Source of the DNA: Deltaproteobacteria bacterium
Lineage (GTDB): Bacteria > Desulfobacterota > Desulfobulbia > Desulfobulbales > Desulfobulbaceae
Reading direction: 5' to 3'
DNA length: 7,374 nt
Assembly (NCBI GenBank): GCA_024277485.1
Contig: JAJRVA010000069.1
Coordinates: 1 to 7,374, forward strand
The position numbers and the translations under genes were made by a program. The stretch's first letter is position 1; the number at the start of each line of letters is the position of its first letter. Positions 4,282 to 7,374 of this stretch are shown in pieces. The notes under the pieces were generated by a model, which was given only the letters and a program-made list of their open reading frames with translations, was not told the origin of the DNA and ran no database searches.

Positions 4282-6177
4282 TTACCTGACAATCACCCCG
4301 TCGTATTTCCGTGGAGCCGTGTTTCCTCCCGGGAAACGTGCCATGGAGGAGTCTGCAGATACCTCCTGGACCTGAAGCATACCCAGGATGTCTGGGTCCG
4401 GCTCGGTCAGTGCACCGGTTACCGGATGCCTGACCGGGGGGGCATCCCGGTAGAAGAGGAACCATGTATGCGGTTTGATTCCCTGGGCGGTGCCAAGGTC
4501 AACCGTAACCTCGCTGCCCCTGACCTCTGTAATCATCCCCCTGGCCACAGGAAAATCATCAGCAAATTTCCGGGCCAGGCTGGTGAGCAGGCCATCCAGT
4601 TCCTCCGGAGATGCCGCCCTGCCGAACACATCATGGCCGGCCAGGATCTCCGAGGTATCTGCATCTGCCAGCCTGGCAGCAATTTCAATAAGATCAGCAG
4701 ATGAAGAGACACGCCCGGAAAGCACAGCATCGACAGGGGGGCCATTCCGGGCGGGCGCCACGGTTGTCTTGCCTTTGACGAGCTGGAATCTACGCAGGTC
4801 GGCAAAACAGGCGAACAGCCTGTCTGTTGTATCCGGCCCCCAGGCTTTACTGCTGCCCCGGTTTGCAAAGGGTTGCAGAAGGACGCGCATGCGGGAGTCA
4901 ATCCGGTCAATTTTCTGCCTTTTGCGGACAATGGCAACCTTTTTGTCCGCCTTGTTGCCATACCGGTCAAAGGCAATGAACTGGAATGCATTGTCGCCCT
5001 CAGCCAGTTTTTTCCGTAAGGAGAAAAAGACTATTTTTCCCTTTCGCAGCAGGACCGGTTCCGTATTGACGAATATGGAATGAATCCCCGCGGAATCGGA
5101 GATCCTTACGTTGAACAGGACCCTGTCCTGAAATGTCTCCCGCGCACCGGCCTGCTCTCCCAGGGTGATAAACGGCGCCACAGTGTCTGCCGGATTCTCC
5201 TCGGGCGTGCCACTGCCGGGCCTGAGGTCGTTTTCCTGCAGGGTTGCCCGCGTCACATTTCCGGCCCGGTCCCTCGCGTAGATGGTAAGCGGCCCGGGCG
5301 GCTGTGTGAAAGTGAAGTTATAGCCGTACGAGGCCCCGGTTATGGCCCATTTTCGGCCGTTGATTTTGAGCAGGGCTATGCCCCCGGTGTCACTGACGCT
5401 GCCCCTGATGGTTACTTCGTTGCCCCTGGTTTCTGTTGCCATGATTTCAACAAGGGGCCCTTGCCGGTCGCAGAAAATCCGCATCTGTTTTGCAGTTGTT
5501 TTCCCGGCCAGGTCAGTGGCCCTGACCAGGATGGTATTTTCACCCTCTCCGAGCGGCACCTCCACGCTGAAGACAGACTTCTTTTTTGCGAGCTCCAGGG
5601 GGACAGGCATGTTGTTTACCTGAATTTCGGCCACATAGGTGTCGTCCCAGGCCACCCCCTTGACCGTTTTGGTGAACGCGCCTGTTATCTCCCCGGCGCT
5701 GCTGGTTTCAAGAACGAGCTCAGGTGCGTACATGTCGCTCTCGTCCCTGGTTATTTCTGCTGCTCTTGCCCTGTTCAGGAACCAGGAAGCCTTGGCGCTC
5801 GGAGCATTTTCAATGGATTTTGCAAGCTCGGCAATGGCCATGCCGTACTCCCTGCGCCGGTAATGGATTATTCCCAGTTCACGGTGGGGAAAGTAATCAA
5901 TGTTTTTTCCGTCCCGTACCACGGCCTGCCACTGGTCAGTGTTATTTTCCTCAAGGGCTTTTCGGAGGTCAGCCTCGGCCTGCCGGTACGATTTTTCGTC
6001 TGCTCGCAACAGGGCACGCTCATAATGGTTCCACCACGTCCCTTTGAAATTTTTGTTTTTGATCCTGTTTTCTTCCCCGGCTGAACGGGAGTTGCCCGCT
6101 TTCCCGCTGCACCCCGGGCCGGCCAGGATGCAGGCGGCGAGGATGGCGGCAAGCAGGAGAAAAGAGGGGAATTTCAT
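4282..6177 (-). CDS. Multidomain lipoprotein: TPR-like, Ig-like repeats, FlgT/CsgG-like C terminus
   Basis: This 631-residue protein begins with a lipoprotein signal peptide: MKF, a hydrophobic stretch and a lipobox, either LAAC (C16) or the less canonical GPGC (C23). Residues about 45-145 look like two or three TPR helices (YERALLRADEKSYRQAEADL; LGIIHYRRREYGMAIAELAK). Residues about 175-315 hold two beta-rich, Ig-like or glucodextranase-B-like units with repeated D-AGN-type turns (TDLAGK 221-226, RDRAGN 302-307), and 330-418 a third (FDRYGN 403-408). From about 429 (MRVLLQPFANRG) to 545 the pattern recalls CsgG/TolB-N-type lipoproteins. Residues 547-612 (GMITEVRGSEVTVDLG, then DPDILGMLQV and EVS) resemble the FlgT C-terminal domain. 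It is probably in the outer membrane, facing the periplasm; the role is unknown. The start is ATG 6177, with GGAA nine bases upstream and 25 nt after the flavoprotein gene. Confidence 0.85.
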   Translation of the reverse strand: MKFPSFLLLAAILAACILAGPGCSGKAGNSRSAGEENRIKNKNFKGTWWNHYERALLRADEKSYRQAEADLRKALEENNTDQWQAVVRDGKNIDYFPHRELGIIHYRRREYGMAIAELAKSIENAPSAKASWFLNRARAAEITRDESDMYAPELVLETSSAGEITGAFTKTVKGVAWDDTYVAEIQVNNMPVPLELAKKKSVFSVEVPLGEGENTILVRATDLAGKTTAKQMRIFCDRQGPLVEIMATETRGNEVTIRGSVSDTGGIALLKINGRKWAITGASYGYNFTFTQPPGPLTIYARDRAGNVTRATLQENDLRPGSGTPEENPADTVAPFITLGEQAGARETFQDRVLFNVRISDSAGIHSIFVNTEPVLLRKGKIVFFSLRKKLAEGDNAFQFIAFDRYGNKADKKVAIVRKRQKIDRIDSRMRVLLQPFANRGSSKAWGPDTTDRLFACFADLRRFQLVKGKTTVAPARNGPPVDAVLSGRVSSSADLIEIAARLADADTSEILAGHDVFGRAASPEELDGLLTSLARKFADDFPVARGMITEVRGSEVTVDLGTAQGIKPHTWFLFYRDAPPVRHPVTGALTEPDPDILGMLQVQEVSADSSMARFPGGNTAPRKYDGVIVR

Positions 6178-6202
6178 GAATGACGGTTCCAGCATATGGA
6201 CT

Positions 6203-7228
6203 CTACATGGAAAGCTGTTTCTGGAAATCAAATATCTTCATACGGAACATCAGGACAAGCGCCTCCATCAGCAGGGAACAGGTTATCGTGCTTCCGGAGG
6301 AAAGAGCGACAATGCGTTCATGCCGTTTCTTTTTCGCCGCCATCCGGTGGATTTCTCCAGCCGGGTAGCCGGGATCGATGATTTTTTTCGCCACTGCTTC
6401 GCCGGAAACAATGGCCGGCTGTATACCTTCTCCTGTCAGGCCGGATGCAAGTCCTGCCGCATCTCCGACCAGCCATGTCCAGCCAAAATGATATCCCCGG
6501 TAATCGTAATTGACCAGCTCGGCCCCGGCATGCGCATGGGCCAGGTCAAACCCCCTGGACCCGGCCCACGTTACCAGGTGTTTTTGCAACAGGGATGGAC
6601 TGTTTTTCCCGCCGCTGTAAACCCCGATGGACACTGATTCGCGGTGGGGAAAAATCCAGCCGTATCCGCTGCCGAAAAGACGGGTGTTCAGGTGCCATTC
6701 CATGTGTTCGTACCGGCCGGGTATCTGGTAGTTGATACCCAGGCCTGATTTTACGGACGGGATGCCTAAAAAGCGTCGTACAGGAGAAGTGCTTCCGTCT
6801 GCACCGACAAGATGATCGCAGCCTAATCGGACAGTCCGCCCTCTGTCGTCGGTGGCAGTAACAACCCTGTCCTCTATCTTCCTGACATGCCAGCCGGTCC
6901 TGATTTGGGCGCCCCTGTCGAGGGTTTTTTTCATCATCCATTGACCGAGATTATGCCGGTTGACCGTGGCTATGACCGGGTTCCCGCTTTTAAAGCAGTA
7001 TTGCTGGCAGTTTGAAAATATGTACTGTTCATTGAATATGCGTTCTATGAGCCTCTCCGGAATCTGGTGGGCAAAACCGTGCCAGGGTATACCGCCGGCG
7101 CACACCTTGGGGCCGATGGATTTTTTTCGTTCAAGCAGCAGGACGCGGGCTCCCGCTTCAGAAAGAATTCCGGCACAGGTCAGCCCTCCAGGACCTCCGC
7201 CGATGATGATGATGTCAAAATTTTCCAT
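6203..7228 (-). CDS. Geranylgeranyl reductase family FAD-dependent oxidoreductase
   Basis: A 341-residue flavoprotein with a dinucleotide-binding fold: GGGPGG at 10-15 and acidic E33 ending the second strand. Further FAD motifs are GADGS at 142-146 and GDAAG at 255-259 followed by GEGI at 266-269. KVCAGGIP at 41-48 corresponds to the cysteine-glycine motif of geranylgeranyl reductases, and YGWIFP at 189-194 matches their substrate-side motif. Such enzymes saturate double bonds in prenyl chains of menaquinone, lipids or chlorophyll precursors. The protein is at the short end for the family (often near 400), lacking part of the C-terminal region. The substrate cannot be named; menaquinone side-chain reduction is one guess. 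The ATG at 7228 begins just before the FAD strand and has no strong Shine-Dalgarno. It heads a two-gene unit with the lipoprotein. Confidence 0.87.
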   Translation of the reverse strand: MENFDIIIIGGGPGGLTCAGILSEAGARVLLLERKKSIGPKVCAGGIPWHGFAHQIPERLIERIFNEQYIFSNCQQYCFKSGNPVIATVNRHNLGQWMMKKTLDRGAQIRTGWHVRKIEDRVVTATDDRGRTVRLGCDHLVGADGSTSPVRRFLGIPSVKSGLGINYQIPGRYEHMEWHLNTRLFGSGYGWIFPHRESVSIGVYSGGKNSPSLLQKHLVTWAGSRGFDLAHAHAGAELVNYDYRGYHFGWTWLVGDAAGLASGLTGEGIQPAIVSGEAVAKKIIDPGYPAGEIHRMAAKKKRHERIVALSSGSTITCSLLMEALVLMFRMKIFDFQKQLSM

Positions 7229-7374
7229 TTTGCGTAAAGTTGTCAGTCAAAAGTCTAAAATTATCGTAATGGTCGTGGAAAAGCAAGTAACTCCAGGTGA
7301 TGAGCACGTTAAATTTATGCTAATTTTCAAGTTGCTGATATAGGCTGAGTATTTCCTGTTCATTTCAGATAATC
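7229..7374 (-). promoter_or_regulatory. AT-rich upstream region of the flavoprotein gene with a possible promoter
   Basis: This 146-nt stretch to the window edge shows no convincing gene. A minus-strand frame (7372-7247) is open but AT-rich with odd composition, and I do not trust it. A possible promoter is TTGCTT (7286-7281) with GATAAT (7265-7260, five of six), but the spacer is only 15 nt. Transcription would start near 7253, about 25 nt before the ATG. Another TTGACT (7249-7244) is too close to the gene to be useful. The next gene upstream is not visible. Confidence 0.3.

Noticed and set aside
5080..6084. Long plus-strand open frame (334 codons) opposite the lipoprotein gene
   Set aside because: Its translation has no domain pattern and is rich in Gly, Pro, Cys and Phe, as expected for an antisense shadow. 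The minus strand encodes a lipoprotein with a signal peptide and repeats.
7202..7213. Tandem GAT/ATG triplet run
   Set aside because: It simply encodes the run of isoleucines in the first strand of the FAD-binding fold and is not a regulatory or unstable repeat.

Overview
The window looks like ordinary chromosomal DNA from a Gram-negative anaerobe or facultative anaerobe, most likely a deltaproteobacterium (Desulfobacterota, perhaps Desulfobulbales). This is inferred from gene content: a PpsR-type PEP synthase regulator, a membrane-anchored di-heme c-type cytochrome, a small membrane protein of a type I recall from deltaproteobacteria, a geranylgeranyl-reductase-family flavoprotein and an outer-membrane-type lipoprotein. 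Coding DNA has GC-rich third positions and the gaps between genes are AT-richer. No mobile element, CRISPR array, rRNA or tRNA was seen.

Seven complete genes all lie on the minus strand, so transcription runs from right to left. In transcription order they are: (i) a geranylgeranyl-reductase-family FAD oxidoreductase (7228-6203) and, 25 nt further on, a large lipoprotein with TPR-like, Ig-like and FlgT/CsgG-like segments (6177-4282); (ii) after a 139-nt gap, a small di-heme cytochrome (4142-3855), PpsR (3820-3002) and a 76-residue membrane protein (2976-2746), spaced 34 and 25 nt apart like an operon; (iii) after a 148-nt gap with a good sigma-70-like promoter, an alpha/beta hydrolase (2597-1773) and a dCMP deaminase resembling the eukaryotic enzyme (1749-1261), 23 nt apart; (iv) after a 158-nt AT-rich gap, an HD-GYP protein (1102-194). 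At the left edge the last 28 codons of a plus-strand gene (1-87) converge on the HD-GYP gene. The gap between them holds a large nested inverted repeat.

The genes do not form one obvious pathway. PpsR would set PEP synthase activity. dCMP deaminase supplies dUMP for thymidylate synthesis. The HD-GYP protein probably degrades cyclic di-GMP. The flavoprotein probably reduces isoprenoid chains of quinones or lipids. The cytochrome and the lipoprotein belong to the cell envelope. I found no convincing new defence, mobile or biosynthetic system. The points most worth a second look are the lipoprotein architecture, the cytochrome/PpsR/small-membrane-protein cluster, the eukaryote-like dCMP deaminase and the inverted repeat at 89-170.
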